Source: Lysobacter capsici (lineage in GTDB: Bacteria; Pseudomonadota; Gammaproteobacteria; Xanthomonadales; Xanthomonadaceae). From it: DNA of 64,000 nt. The DNA lies in assembly GCF_014779555.2 (NCBI RefSeq), contig NZ_CP094357.1, positions 1,736,001-1,800,000 of the forward strand, read 5' to 3'. Both the position numbers and the translations under genes were made by a program. Below the pieces are notes generated by a model. That model saw only the letters and a list, made by a program, of their open reading frames with translations, had not been told where the DNA came from and did not search any database. Shown one piece after another: positions 18,655 to 27,682 of the stretch. Every line of letters begins with the position of its first letter. Positions within the stretch are counted from its first letter, which is position 1.

Positions 18655-19790
18655 CCACCGTCGGCATTCTCGGAGGCGGGCAGCTGGCCCGCATGCTCGC
18701 GCTTTCCGGCGCGCCGCTCGGCTTGCGTTTCCTGGTGCTCGACAGCGCGCAAGATGCCTGCGCGGGGCAGTTCGCGCCGATGGTGGTCGGCGATTACACC
18801 GATCAGGCCGCGCTGGATCAGTTCGCCTCGAACATCGACGTGGCTACCTTCGATTTCGAAAACGTGCCGGCCGAGTCCGCGCACTGGCTGGCCGAACGCC
18901 GGCCGGTGTTCCCGAGCCCGCGCGCGCTGGCGGTGGCGCAGGATCGCCTGGCCGAGAAGACCCTGTTCCTCGACCTGGGCATCCCGGTGCCGGATTTCGC
19001 CGCGATCGGCACGCGCGAATCGCTCGACGCGGCGCTGATCAAGATCGGCACGCCGTGCATCCTCAAGACCCGCCGCCTGGGTTACGACGGCAAGGGCCAG
19101 TTCCGGATCAAGACTCCGGCCGACGCCGACGCGGCCTGGGCCGCGCTCGGTCCGCAGGCCGACAAGGTCGGTCTGATACTGGAAGGTTTCGTCGCCTTCG
19201 AACGCGAGCTGTCGGTGGTCGCCGTGCGCGGCCGCGACGGCGAATTCCGCGCCTGGCCGATCACCGAGAACTGGCATGTCGACGGCGTGCTGTCGGCGAG
19301 TCTGGCGCCGGCGCGCGTCGACGACGCGCTCAGCGCCACCGCGATCGGCTACGCGAGCAAACTCGCCGAAGCGCTGGGCTACGTCGGCGTGTTCGCGCTG
19401 GAACTGTTCTGCCGCGACGGCGTGCTGCTGGCCAACGAACTCGCGCCGCGCGTGCACAACTCCGGTCATTGGACGATCGAAGGCAGCGAGACTTCGCAGT
19501 TCCAGAACCATCTGCGCGCCGTGCTCGGCCTGCCGCTGGGCGACACCCGCGTGCTCGGTCAGGCCTGCATGCTCAACTGGATCGGCGAGATGCCCGATGC
19601 GAACGCGGTGCTGAGCGAGGCCGGCGGGCATTGGCACGATTACGGCAAGCAGCCGCGCGAAGGACGCAAGGTCGGGCATGCGACCTTGCGCGCGGATTCG
19701 ACGCGCGAACTCGCTGATGCGCTGCAACGCGTCGGCGATTGGCTCGATCGCCGGGAACAGGTCGCGCCGGTCATCGCACGGCTGGGATGA
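18651..19790 (+). CDS. purK: 5-(carboxyamino)imidazole ribonucleotide synthase
   Basis: This ATP-grasp enzyme of 379 residues has [13 protein letters not shown] at the N-terminus, [14 protein letters not shown] in the ATP-grasp, and [16 protein letters not shown]. It makes N5-CAIR from AIR, bicarbonate and ATP for PurE. It is translationally coupled to purE, and its stop overlaps the start of the next gene. Confidence 0.97.
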   Translation: MTTVGILGGGQLARMLALSGAPLGLRFLVLDSAQDACAGQFAPMVVGDYTDQAALDQFASNIDVATFDFENVPAESAHWLAERRPVFPSPRALAVAQDRLAEKTLFLDLGIPVPDFAAIGTRESLDAALIKIGTPCILKTRRLGYDGKGQFRIKTPADADAAWAALGPQADKVGLILEGFVAFERELSVVAVRGRDGEFRAWPITENWHVDGVLSASLAPARVDDALSATAIGYASKLAEALGYVGVFALELFCRDGVLLANELAPRVHNSGHWTIEGSETSQFQNHLRAVLGLPLGDTRVLGQACMLNWIGEMPDANAVLSEAGGHWHDYGKQPREGRKVGHATLRADSTRELADALQRVGDWLDRREQVAPVIARLG

Positions 19791-20365
19791 CGGCCGCGGC
19801 TTGGTTTCATCGCCCGCCGCGCAGGCCGTGGTGGCTGGCGAAATACGGGGCGGCGTTGTTCGCGACCCTGCTGATCGGCGGCATCGGCGTGTTGTTCGTG
19901 TACGACACGCCGATGAATGCCGGTTATCACCAGGCTTTCGCTTGGCTGTGGGCGCCGTGTCTGCTCGTCGTGGCGGTATTCACCGCCCGCTACTGGGCGT
20001 GGTTGCGCTCGGGCCGGCCGGGTTGGAGAGGCCCGCTGCTGGCCGTCGTCATGTGGCCGATGTTGATGCTGGCATCGGCGCCGTATGTGTTGCTGATCAA
20101 TTCGTTCGCCGACCACGGCTGGGCGGTCTATCGCGGGCCGGTGATCGACAAACACATCACCGGCGGGAGGTCGCGCGCGTCGGTCGTGACGGTTCGCGAT
20201 ACCGGCGGACGCGGCGAACTGTCGGTCGCGCTGGCGCCGGCGGATTACGAGCGCGCCCGCATCGGCCAGATCATGCAGTGCCGCTATCGCATCGGCGTGT
20301 TGCGGATCCCATTTCGCTGGCGCCGAGCCGATTCCGGCCCGGTCTGCGCGCGGATGGACTCGTGA
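19787..20365 (+). CDS. hypothetical membrane protein
   Basis: This 192-residue protein has three predicted transmembrane segments (AALFATLLIGGIGVLFVY, FAWLWAPCLLVVAVFTARY, PLLAVVMWPMLMLASAPYVL) and a soluble C-terminal part. I do not recognise the family. It overlaps purK by four bases, so it belongs to the purEK transcript. Confidence 0.65.
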   Translation: MTAAAWFHRPPRRPWWLAKYGAALFATLLIGGIGVLFVYDTPMNAGYHQAFAWLWAPCLLVVAVFTARYWAWLRSGRPGWRGPLLAVVMWPMLMLASAPYVLLINSFADHGWAVYRGPVIDKHITGGRSRASVVTVRDTGGRGELSVALAPADYERARIGQIMQCRYRIGVLRIPFRWRRADSGPVCARMDS

Positions 20366-20423
20366 ACGCCCGGCCGAGACGCGGGTCGGCATCGGTGGAT
20401 CGCCATGTTTGCGCAGCCCAGCC

Positions 20424-20951
20424 TCAAGGGTGGGTCTGATCCACCGCTTGCGGCTCGGACGCCTGCGCTGAGGCGAGCTTGCGCATCTGCAACATCAAAC
20501 CGATCAGATACACCAGCGAATACACGATCAGCACCGCGGCCAGGCCGAGCGTCAGCGCGCTCGGCGCCGCTTGCGTCGCCGCCAGCCCGTCGTGGGTCCA
20601 GCGCCAGGCCAACCGACCGACCAGCAGCACGGTCAGCGCGCCGCCGATCCAGGGATTGGGCGTGTAGACGCGGCGGCCGTCGCGCATGGCGACGTGGGTG
20701 TGCTTGAGCGCGAGCAGGCCGACGCCGACGCCGAGCACCGCGCCGACGGCCATCGCCGGCGCGAGCTGCGGCTGCACCACCGCCAGGACGATCAGCATGC
20801 AGGCGACCAGCGCCAGAATTCCGAGCCGGATGCCGCTGCGCACCGGCCGCCAGGGCTGCACGCCGAAGGTGCGGCGGATGCGGCGGTAGACCATCAGCGC
20901 CGACAGCGCCGGGACCCAGTAAGGAGCGGTGGAAGCGAATGCCGAGGCCAT
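20424..20951 (-). CDS. hypothetical multi-pass membrane protein
   Basis: This 175-residue protein has five or so hydrophobic helices and the motif RRIRRTFGVQPWRPVRSG after the first helix, resembling DUF1453/CcdC-like integral membrane proteins. The start is chosen at ATG 20951; an in-frame TTG further upstream (21011) is less likely. It is convergent with the purK operon. Confidence 0.6.
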   Translation of the reverse strand: MASAFASTAPYWVPALSALMVYRRIRRTFGVQPWRPVRSGIRLGILALVACMLIVLAVVQPQLAPAMAVGAVLGVGVGLLALKHTHVAMRDGRRVYTPNPWIGGALTVLLVGRLAWRWTHDGLAATQAAPSALTLGLAAVLIVYSLVYLIGLMLQMRKLASAQASEPQAVDQTHP

Positions 20952-21063
20952 GAGCGAGGTTAAAGCTGCCAGAGTGCGAGCGAGCTTGAGCGCGACGGGC
21001 CAAGGCCGCAAGTGCGTTCCTGCATTGCCCCGCGGCCCGAATGCCCACGCATCTTCGATCGCC

Positions 21064-21175
21064 CCCTGTAGGAGCGGCGCGAGCCGCGACCGCAGGGCTG
21101 CCGGTTGCGTCGCAGGCCGGAGGCGGGCGTCGTTATCGAGGGTTCGTGGTCGCGGCTCGCGCCGCTCCTACAGGG
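21064..21175. repeat. 28-bp inverted repeat, TGTAGGAGCGG family
   Basis: Positions 21064-21091 and 21148-21175 are perfect inverted copies. The element TGTAGGAGCGGCGCGAGCCG is a REP-type repeat common in pseudomonads and xanthomonads, often associated with TnpA-REP-like transposases. No such transposase is seen nearby. Confidence 0.85.
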
Positions 21176-21208
21176 AGCTCATGAAGCCGAATCGGCAAGC
21201 CCAAAACA

Positions 21209-21234
21209 AAACGGCCGGGTTGCCCCGGCCGTTT
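21209..21234 (-). terminator. terminator of the superoxide dismutase gene
   Basis: A perfect 11-bp stem (AAACGGCCGGG / CCCGGCCGTTT) with a 4-nt loop starts 24 bp past the stop codon of the minus-strand sod gene. On the minus strand it is followed by TTGTTTTG. Confidence 0.8.
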
Positions 21235-21258
21235 CGGTATCGCGATGACGCCGTTGGC

Positions 21259-21837
21259 TTACTTCAGGTTCGCGGCCACGAAGTCCCAGTTGACCAGGTT
21301 CCAGAACGCCTCGACATACTTCGGACGCGCGTTGCGGTAGTCGATGTAGTAGGCGTGTTCCCACACGTCGCAGGTCAGCAGCGCGGTGTCTTCGCCGGTC
21401 AGCGGAGTGGCCGCGTTCGGGGTGCTGACCAGGGCCAGCGAGCCGTCCGGACGCTGCACCAGCCAGCCCCAGCCCGAGCCGAAGGTGCCCACCGCGGTCT
21501 TGGTGAACTCTTCCTTGAACTTGGCGAAGTCGCCGAAGGCCTTGTTGATCAGTTCGGCCAGCTTGCCGGTCGGCTCGCCGCCGCCCTTGGGCGACAGGCA
21601 GTTCCAGTAGAAGGTGTGGTTCCAGATCTGCGCGGCGTTGTTGAACATGCCGCCCTGGGACTTCTTGATGATCTCTTCCAGCGACAGCGAGGCGAACTCG
21701 GTGCCTTCGATCATCTTGTTGAGATTGTCGACGTAGGCCTTGTGGTGCTTGCCGTAGTGGTAGTCGATGGTCTCGCCGGAGATGGTGGGTTCGAGCGCGG
21801 TGCGGTCGTAGGGCAGGGCAGGCAATTCGATGGCCAT
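21259..21837 (-). CDS. sodB: superoxide dismutase [Fe]
   Basis: This 192-residue enzyme has metal ligands in [21 protein letters not shown] and [11 protein letters not shown]. The signatures [16 protein letters not shown] and GSGWGWLV favour the iron type. The start at [11 protein letters not shown] is chosen by family; upstream Met codons would add an unrelated Pro/Arg-rich leader. It is divergent from grxD with a 192-bp shared promoter region, which suits joint oxidative-stress control. Confidence 0.96.
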   Translation of the reverse strand: MAIELPALPYDRTALEPTISGETIDYHYGKHHKAYVDNLNKMIEGTEFASLSLEEIIKKSQGGMFNNAAQIWNHTFYWNCLSPKGGGEPTGKLAELINKAFGDFAKFKEEFTKTAVGTFGSGWGWLVQRPDGSLALVSTPNAATPLTGEDTALLTCDVWEHAYYIDYRNARPKYVEAFWNLVNWDFVAANLK

Positions 21838-22029
21838 TGGCGGGCTCCTAGGTTCGAGAGGGGGCTGGCTAGCGGAGGGGCGCCGCGGCCGCTGTTCCGC
21901 CGCCGGGACGATGGGGTTCCGGGGCCGACGCGTCGGCGACGCCATGAAGGCTTACAATTCATATTCTATCCCCACGTTTCGTTGCCTAACCGTCAAGGTC
22001 GGCAACAAACCCCGTCAGGAGCAGCACCC

Positions 22030-22350
22030 ATGTCCGTTATGGAACGGATCCAGGCCGAAGTCGAAGCCCATCCGATCGTCCTTTTCATGAAGGGCACCGC
22101 GCAGTTCCCGATGTGCGGCTTCTCCAGCCGCGCGGTGCAGGCGCTCAAGTCCGCCGGCGCGACCAAGCTGCACACGGTCAACGTGCTCGAAGACGCCGAA
22201 GTGCGCGCCAATCTGCCGCGTTACTCCAATTGGCCGACCTTCCCGCAGTTGTTCATCCACGGCGAGCTGATCGGCGGTTGCGACATCACTCTCGAACTAT
22301 TCGAGTCCGGCGAACTGGCGCGCATGATCAGCGAGACCCAGACGCAGTGA
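22030..22350 (+). CDS. grxD: monothiol glutaredoxin, Grx4 family
   Basis: This 106-residue protein has the monothiol active site CGFS (QFPMCGFSSRAVQAL) and glutathione-binding motifs WPTFPQLFIHGELIGGCDI. Members carry or transfer Fe-S clusters. The next gene's GTG start overlaps its stop. Confidence 0.95.
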   Translation: MSVMERIQAEVEAHPIVLFMKGTAQFPMCGFSSRAVQALKSAGATKLHTVNVLEDAEVRANLPRYSNWPTFPQLFIHGELIGGCDITLELFESGELARMISETQTQ

Positions 22351-23105
22351 GTTCGACCGCCGCCAACGCCGCGGGCGATGCCCGCGCGGCGCAAGCCCTG
22401 GAAGGGCGGGTGGTGCTCGTCACCGGTGCCAACGGCGGGCTGGGCTCGGCCGCGGCCGGCGCCTGCGCGGATGCGGGCGCGACGGTGGTGCTGCTCGGCC
22501 GCAAGCTGCCCAAGTTGAACAAGGTCTACGACGCGGTGGCCAAGCGCGGTCCCGAGCCGCTGCTGTACCCGCTCGACCTGGAAGGCGCGCAGCCCGACGA
22601 CTACGCCGAAATGGCCGCGCGCATCGACAGCGAGCTGGGCCGGCTCGACGGCGTGCTGCACTGCGCCGCCGATTTCCCCGGGCTGACCCCGCTGGCGCAG
22701 ACCGACCCGGCCGCGTTCGCGCGCGCCGTCCACGTCAACCTGACCGCGCCGTGGTGGCTGTCGCAGGCCTGCCTGCCGTTGCTGGCCAAGGCGCCCGATG
22801 CGGCGCTGGTGTTCGCGCTGGACGACCCGCAACGGGTCGGTCAGGCCTACTGGGGCGGCTATGGCGCCGCCCAGCACGCGCTCGCCGCGCTGGTCGGCAT
22901 GCTGCATGCCGAACTGCTCAATTCCAGCATCCGCGTGGCCGGACTGCGGCCGGGCCCGATGCGCACCCCGCTGCGTTCGCGCGCCTATGTGGAAGACAGC
23001 GACCGCGCCGCGCGCGATCCGTCCGCATACGCGCAGGCTTGCGTGAATCTGCTGTCGGCCGACGGCGCGGTGCATCGCGGCCAGGTCTGGTCGCCGGTTC
23101 CGTGA
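22347..23105 (+). CDS. SDR-fold protein with altered catalytic residues
   Basis: This 252-residue protein has a Rossmann N-terminus with the NAD(P) motif TGANGGLG (residues 26-33) and is closest in look to YciK-like short-chain dehydrogenases. The catalytic YxxxK is YGAAQ here (Tyr172, Gln176), and the usual catalytic Ser region reads FALDDP. The enzyme may therefore be inactive or use another mechanism. GTG 22347 overlaps the grxD stop, so the two are co-translated. Confidence 0.8.
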   Translation: MSSTAANAAGDARAAQALEGRVVLVTGANGGLGSAAAGACADAGATVVLLGRKLPKLNKVYDAVAKRGPEPLLYPLDLEGAQPDDYAEMAARIDSELGRLDGVLHCAADFPGLTPLAQTDPAAFARAVHVNLTAPWWLSQACLPLLAKAPDAALVFALDDPQRVGQAYWGGYGAAQHALAALVGMLHAELLNSSIRVAGLRPGPMRTPLRSRAYVEDSDRAARDPSAYAQACVNLLSADGAVHRGQVWSPVP

Positions 23106-23118
23106 CGGCCGCGCCGCC

Positions 23119-23712
23119 ATGACCATCGCTTCGGCGGCGCTGCTGCTGTTCATCATTCTCGACCCGCTCGGGAACATCCCGGTGTTCCTGAGCCTGCTGC
23201 GCGGGCTGCCGCCCAAGCGCCAGCGCATCGTGCTCGCGCGCGAACTATTGATAGCGCTCGGCGTGTTGATGCTGTTCCTGTGGGGCGGCAAGTACGCTCT
23301 GGAGCTGATGCACCTGCGTCAGGAATCGGTCTCGATCGCCGGCGGCATCGTGCTGTTCCTGATCGGCATCCGCATGATCTTCCCGCCGCCGGAAGGGCTG
23401 ATGGGCGAGATCCCCGACGGCGAGCCCTTCATCGTGCCGATGGCGATCCCGCTGGTCGCCGGCCCCTCGGGCATGGCCGCGGTGATGCTGATGGGCAGCA
23501 ACGACCCCGCGCGCCTGGGCGACTGGAGCCTGGCGCTGATGATCGCCTGGGGCGCGACCGCGGCGATCCTGTTCTCGGCGACTTTGCTGTACAAGCTGCT
23601 CGGCCGCCGCGCCCTGATCGCGATCGAGCGCCTGATGGGCATGCTGCTGGTGGCGATTTCGGTGCAGATGATCCTGGACGGGTTCGCGGCGTTTTTGCCG
23701 GGGCCGCCGTAA
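23119..23712 (+). CDS. MarC family inner-membrane protein (YhgN-like)
   Basis: This 197-residue protein has six predicted transmembrane helices. Family motifs are IILDPLGNIPVFLSLL, GGIVLFLIGIRMIFP and PMAIPLVAGPSG. MarC proteins have no proven transport function. It starts 13 bp after the SDR gene. Confidence 0.92.
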   Translation: MTIASAALLLFIILDPLGNIPVFLSLLRGLPPKRQRIVLARELLIALGVLMLFLWGGKYALELMHLRQESVSIAGGIVLFLIGIRMIFPPPEGLMGEIPDGEPFIVPMAIPLVAGPSGMAAVMLMGSNDPARLGDWSLALMIAWGATAAILFSATLLYKLLGRRALIAIERLMGMLLVAISVQMILDGFAAFLPGPP

Positions 23713-23767
23713 GGCGGCGGCCCGGGAATCGGGAATTGGGAGTCGGGAATCGTAAGAGCAACAACCG

Positions 23768-23791
23768 AAGGCCCGCCGCAAGGTGGGCCTT
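23768..23791 (+). terminator. terminator after marC
   Basis: A 10-bp stem with one G-T pair (AAGGCCCGCC / GGTGGGCCTT) and a GCAA tetraloop is followed by GTTTCATTT. Confidence 0.75.
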
Positions 23792-23828
23792 GTTTCATTT
23801 GCCAGGCCGAAGGCTCAGGCTTTCATAC

Positions 23829-23877
23829 GATTCCCGATTCCCGATTCCCGATTCCCGATTCCCGATTCCCGATTCCC
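23829..23877. repeat. heptanucleotide repeat (GATTCCC)x7
   Basis: Seven exact GATTCCC units occur in tandem. The same heptamer appears in reverse orientation about 100 bp upstream (23723-23752) and near 15436-15466. It is a dispersed simple repeat typical of xanthomonad intergenic DNA. Confidence 0.9.
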
Positions 23878-24168
23878 GTGCGGCGCCCCATACGCCCCAG
23901 CACGCAACCAGGCACCCCAAGGGCGCCCGCTTATACAACTTTGCCGTGCGTGCCGGTTCAGTTGTGGCCGCCATCACCGTGTGACAAGGCTTGATGCCGG
24001 TCACGTCTCTGTCACACAGCGTCCCTAGCCTGTTAAACTGCTGTTAACCCGGCGGGCCACTGGTCGCGCGGGTAGGGGCTAGCCAAATCCAAATCTCGTG
24101 CAAGGCTGCGGCGCGAAGCTGCGCCTGCCGATAATCCGCCACGCATTTCACGTCCTGAGGCCACCGTA

Positions 24169-27100
24169 ATGACCCATCCGAACCGCGTCCGCATGTCCAA
24201 GCTCACGCTTGGTCTGCTCGCCGTACTCGCCACCGCACCTGTGTTCGCGCAGTCCACCTCCGCTGGCGTCGCCGGTCGCATCACCAGCGCCGACGGCCAG
24301 CCGGTTGCCGGCGCCGTGGTGACGATTACCCACTCCGAGTCGGGCACGGTCAGCCGCGCTACCACCGGCGACGACGGCCGCTACAACGCGCGCGGTCTGC
24401 GCGTCGGCGGTCCTTACACGATCACCATCAGCAAGGACGGCGGCGGCACCGCCACTCAGGATGGCGTGTACCTCAGCCTCGACCAGGTCGGCAATGTCGA
24501 CGCGCAGCTCGGCCAGGTCGCCACGCTCGACGCCGTCCAGGCCGTCGCGTCGGCTTCGCTGAAGACCTTCAACGCCGATAACAAGGGTTTGAGCACCAAC
24601 CTGTCGCGCGTGGAAATGGACCGCATGCCGTCCCCGGACCGTTCGATCCAGAACATCGTCCGCGCCGATCCGCGCATCGTCATCACCGACCGCGACCGCG
24701 GCGCGTTCTCGGCCGCCGGCCAGAACTTCCGCTACAACAGCATCACCATCGACACCGTCAACGCCGGCGACCCCTTCGGCCTGAACGACAACGGCCTGCC
24801 GACCAAGGGCACGCCGATCTCGCAGGACGCGATCGAGAGCTACAACATCTCGACCGCCAACTTCGACGTCGCCACCCGCCGCGGCGTCGGCGCGTGGGTC
24901 AACGCGGTCACCAAGAGCGGTACCAACGACTTCCACGGTTCGGTGTACTACACCTACCAGAATGCCGACGACATGATCGGCAAGAACGAAGCCGACCGTA
25001 AGTGGACCGGCTTCACCAAGGACTCGACCATCGGCGCCACCCTCGGCGGCCCGATCATCAAGGACAAGCTGTTCTTCTTCGCCTCGTACGAAGAAAGCAC
25101 CAAGACCAGCCCGGGCGCGATCTGGGGCCCGCAGGGTTCGGGTTCGACCAATGAAGTCATCGGCCTGAGCCAGGCCCAGGTCGACGCGATCAGCGCGGCC
25201 GCCTCCGCCAAGGGTCTGACCCCGGGCAGCTCGTCCTCGGCCAACGCCGACATCGAAGCCAAGCGCGGCCTGATCAAGTTCGACTGGAACATCAACGATT
25301 TCCATCGCGCCAGCTTCCGCATCAGCCGCACCGAAGAGCTCGAGCCGATCATCGTCCAAGGCAATACCTCGCGCCTGAACCTGTCGAGCAACTGGTACGT
25401 GTTCGACAAGACCAGCACCTCCTACGCGCTGAGCCTGTACGACGACTGGACCGAAAACTTCTCGACCGAAATGTCGATCGGCTACAGCGACTTCAAGCAG
25501 ACCCGCGGCCCGCTGACCGGCGGCTACCAGCCGGAAGTGACCGTGCGCACCAGCGGCGCCGACACCGGCCCGGCCGTGGTCATGGGCACCGAGTTCTCCA
25601 GCCAGGCCAACGATCTGGCGGTGAAGTCCTGGAACGCCTACTTCGCCGGCAGCTGGTTCATCGGCGACCACGTGGTCAAGGCCGGTCTGGACTACCAGAG
25701 CGACGAGCTCTACAACCTGTTCCTGCAGAACTACAACGGTTCCTACGAGTTCAACTCGATCGCCGACTTCCAGAACGGCACCTACCGCCGTTACCGCGTC
25801 AACGTGCCGGCGCCGGGCTACAGCCTGGGCAACGTCGCGGCCGAGTTCAAGATGAAGCAGTACGGCTTCTTCCTGCAGGACACCTGGCAGGTCAACGACA
25901 AGCTGTCGGTCCAGTACGGCGTGCGTTACGACATCCCCAAGATCGATACCGATCCGACCTTCAACCCGTGCTTCGCCGCCGCTCCGGGCACCACCGGCGA
26001 CCTCGGCCCCTGCGGTCTGCGTCGTAACACCGGCACCGCCAACGTCAACTCGGCGTTCGGCGGCTACGGCTTCAGCAACCAGGGCACGATCGACGGCAAC
26101 GGCGCGATCCAGCCGCGCTTCTCGTTCAACTATGCCTTCGACACCGAGCGCTTCACCCAGTTGCGCGGCGGCGCGGGTGTGTTCATCTCCAACACCCCGG
26201 CGGTGTGGGTGGCGAACCCGTACTCCAACAACGGCGTCGCGGTGGCCAGCTACGACATCAACCGTCGCCGCGTGGCGACCGATCCGGCGTTCAGCTCCGA
26301 CCCGTACAACCAGAACCTGCCCGGTTCGCTGACCAAGCCGGGCCTGGGCAGCACCCAGATGAACGTGAGCGTGGTCGATCCCGACTTCGACATCCCGAAG
26401 GTCGCCAAGTACACCCTCGGCCTGGATCACCAGCTGCCGTGGTGGGACATGGTCGTCAGCGCCGAGTACCAGTACCTCGACACGCTCAAGGGCATCAGCT
26501 ACCAGAACATCAACCTGGGCGCGCCGACCGGCGTGCTGCCGGACGGCCGTCTGAGCTACGCCCGCTTCCCGAACCAGGCCCCGGGCAGCGCCAACACCAC
26601 GCGTTGGAATTCCAACCCGTCGTTCGGTCAGCAGATGATCTATCTGACCAACACCGACAAGGGTCATTCCGACAGCTTCACCCTGTCGTTGAAGAAGCCG
26701 TTCGCCGACAACTGGAGCGCGATGATCGGCTACACCTTCAGCCGCGCCACCGACGTCAACCCGGGCACGTCCTCGGTCGCCAACTCGAGCTTCCAGAACC
26801 GCTCGTGGATCAACCCGAACGACGACTACGAGTCGATCTCGAACTACTCGATCCCGAACCGCATCATCGCGTCGGTGACCTGGGAGAAGGCGTTCTTCGG
26901 CGACTACAAGACCAACGTCTCGGCGTTCTACGACGGCCATAGCGGCGCGCCGTACAGCTGGATCTTCGGCAACGACGTCAATGGCGATTCCTACACCCGC
27001 GATCTGGCCTACATCCCGGCCGGCCCGAACGACGTGTCGTGGGCGCCCGGCGTGACCGCGGCGATGAAGCAGTCGTTCTTCGAGTACATCGCCCAGAATC

Positions 27101-27480
27101 CGGACCTGGCCCGTTACCAGGGCGACGTGTTCAAGCGCAACGCGGCGCGCGCGCCGTGGGTCAATCAGCTCGATCTGTCGATCAGCCAGGAAATTCCGGG
27201 CTTCATGAAGGAGCACAAGGGCCAGATCCGTCTGGACATCTTCAACGTGCTCAACATGATCGACAAGAGCTGGGGCGTGGAGCGTCGCGCCGACTTCCCG
27301 CTGGAGCGTCGCCTCGCCGACGTGCGTGGCGTGGATGCCAACGGCAAGTACATCTACGACATCTCCACCCCGACCTACAACGTCGGCGGCAAGTACACCC
27401 CGGCGCGTCTGCCGGTCAACGAAAGCTTCAACCCGTCGCAGCGTTGGTCGCTGCTGCTGACGCTGCGCTACACCTTCTGA
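24169..27480 (+). CDS. Oar-like TonB-dependent outer-membrane receptor
   Basis: This 1103-residue protein has a signal peptide (LTLGLLAVLATAPVFAQS), an N-terminal carboxypeptidase-regulatory-like beta domain (GVAGRITSADGQPVAGAVVTI), a plug domain (IQNIVRADPRI), and a long beta-barrel ending in the aromatic FNPSQRWSLLLTLRYTF (terminal Phe). The order matches Oar/OmpA-related receptors common in Xanthomonadaceae. The ligand is unknown. A conventional TonB box is not obvious. Confidence 0.92.
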   Translation: MTHPNRVRMSKLTLGLLAVLATAPVFAQSTSAGVAGRITSADGQPVAGAVVTITHSESGTVSRATTGDDGRYNARGLRVGGPYTITISKDGGGTATQDGVYLSLDQVGNVDAQLGQVATLDAVQAVASASLKTFNADNKGLSTNLSRVEMDRMPSPDRSIQNIVRADPRIVITDRDRGAFSAAGQNFRYNSITIDTVNAGDPFGLNDNGLPTKGTPISQDAIESYNISTANFDVATRRGVGAWVNAVTKSGTNDFHGSVYYTYQNADDMIGKNEADRKWTGFTKDSTIGATLGGPIIKDKLFFFASYEESTKTSPGAIWGPQGSGSTNEVIGLSQAQVDAISAAASAKGLTPGSSSSANADIEAKRGLIKFDWNINDFHRASFRISRTEELEPIIVQGNTSRLNLSSNWYVFDKTSTSYALSLYDDWTENFSTEMSIGYSDFKQTRGPLTGGYQPEVTVRTSGADTGPAVVMGTEFSSQANDLAVKSWNAYFAGSWFIGDHVVKAGLDYQSDELYNLFLQNYNGSYEFNSIADFQNGTYRRYRVNVPAPGYSLGNVAAEFKMKQYGFFLQDTWQVNDKLSVQYGVRYDIPKIDTDPTFNPCFAAAPGTTGDLGPCGLRRNTGTANVNSAFGGYGFSNQGTIDGNGAIQPRFSFNYAFDTERFTQLRGGAGVFISNTPAVWVANPYSNNGVAVASYDINRRRVATDPAFSSDPYNQNLPGSLTKPGLGSTQMNVSVVDPDFDIPKVAKYTLGLDHQLPWWDMVVSAEYQYLDTLKGISYQNINLGAPTGVLPDGRLSYARFPNQAPGSANTTRWNSNPSFGQQMIYLTNTDKGHSDSFTLSLKKPFADNWSAMIGYTFSRATDVNPGTSSVANSSFQNRSWINPNDDYESISNYSIPNRIIASVTWEKAFFGDYKTNVSAFYDGHSGAPYSWIFGNDVNGDSYTRDLAYIPAGPNDVSWAPGVTAAMKQSFFEYIAQNPDLARYQGDVFKRNAARAPWVNQLDLSISQEIPGFMKEHKGQIRLDIFNVLNMIDKSWGVERRADFPLERRLADVRGVDANGKYIYDISTPTYNVGGKYTPARLPVNESFNPSQRWSLLLTLRYTF

Positions 27481-27505
27481 TCGGCTGAGCCGACGCGAAC
27501 CAGCG

Positions 27506-27540
27506 AAACGGCCGGGGCTTCCCCGGCCGTTTTTCTTTTT
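27506..27540 (+). terminator. terminator after the TonB receptor
   Basis: A perfect 12-bp stem (AAACGGCCGGGG / CCCCGGCCGTTT) with a CTT loop is followed by TTCTTTTT. It is a canonical rho-independent terminator 25 bp past the stop. Confidence 0.93.
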
Positions 27541-27682
27541 ATGGGGCCATGGGTTTCGCGGCCGGGCAGGGTGGGGCGGCACGGCCGCGGACCGGTACGG
27601 CGAGCGCCACGGTCGCCGCAGTCGCATAGCAAACTGCTAGAGTCCTCCCCACTAATCGATGAAGAAAACAGAGAAAAACGCA

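Larger units (their letters stand above)
20952..21258. other. gap holding a 28-bp inverted repeat
   Basis: No gene is supported. The stretch contains the TGTAGGAGCGG-type inverted repeat and the sod terminator, both listed separately. The left part may contain the promoter of the minus-strand membrane protein. Confidence 0.6.
23713..24168. other. gap marC-TonB receptor
   Basis: No gene is supported. It contains GGGAATC-type repeats (about 23723-23752), the marC terminator, seven GATTCCC units (23829-23877), and an AT-richer leader with GTGTGAC (23979-23985) and GTCACAC (24011-24017) as inverted half-sites. The last part, near TAGCCTGTTAAACTGC, likely contains the receptor promoter. Confidence 0.5.

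Noticed and set aside
23979-24017. CRP/Clp site before the TonB receptor
   Set aside because: The GTGTGAC and GTCACAC half-sites are about 25 bp apart, too far for a standard TGTGA-N6-TCACA site.
24148-27627. A 1159-codon open frame antisense to the TonB receptor
   Set aside because: It is a GC-rich shadow of the receptor gene. The protein is low-complexity in Arg/Val/Gly/Asp with no domain, while the plus strand encodes a full receptor with signal peptide and terminator.
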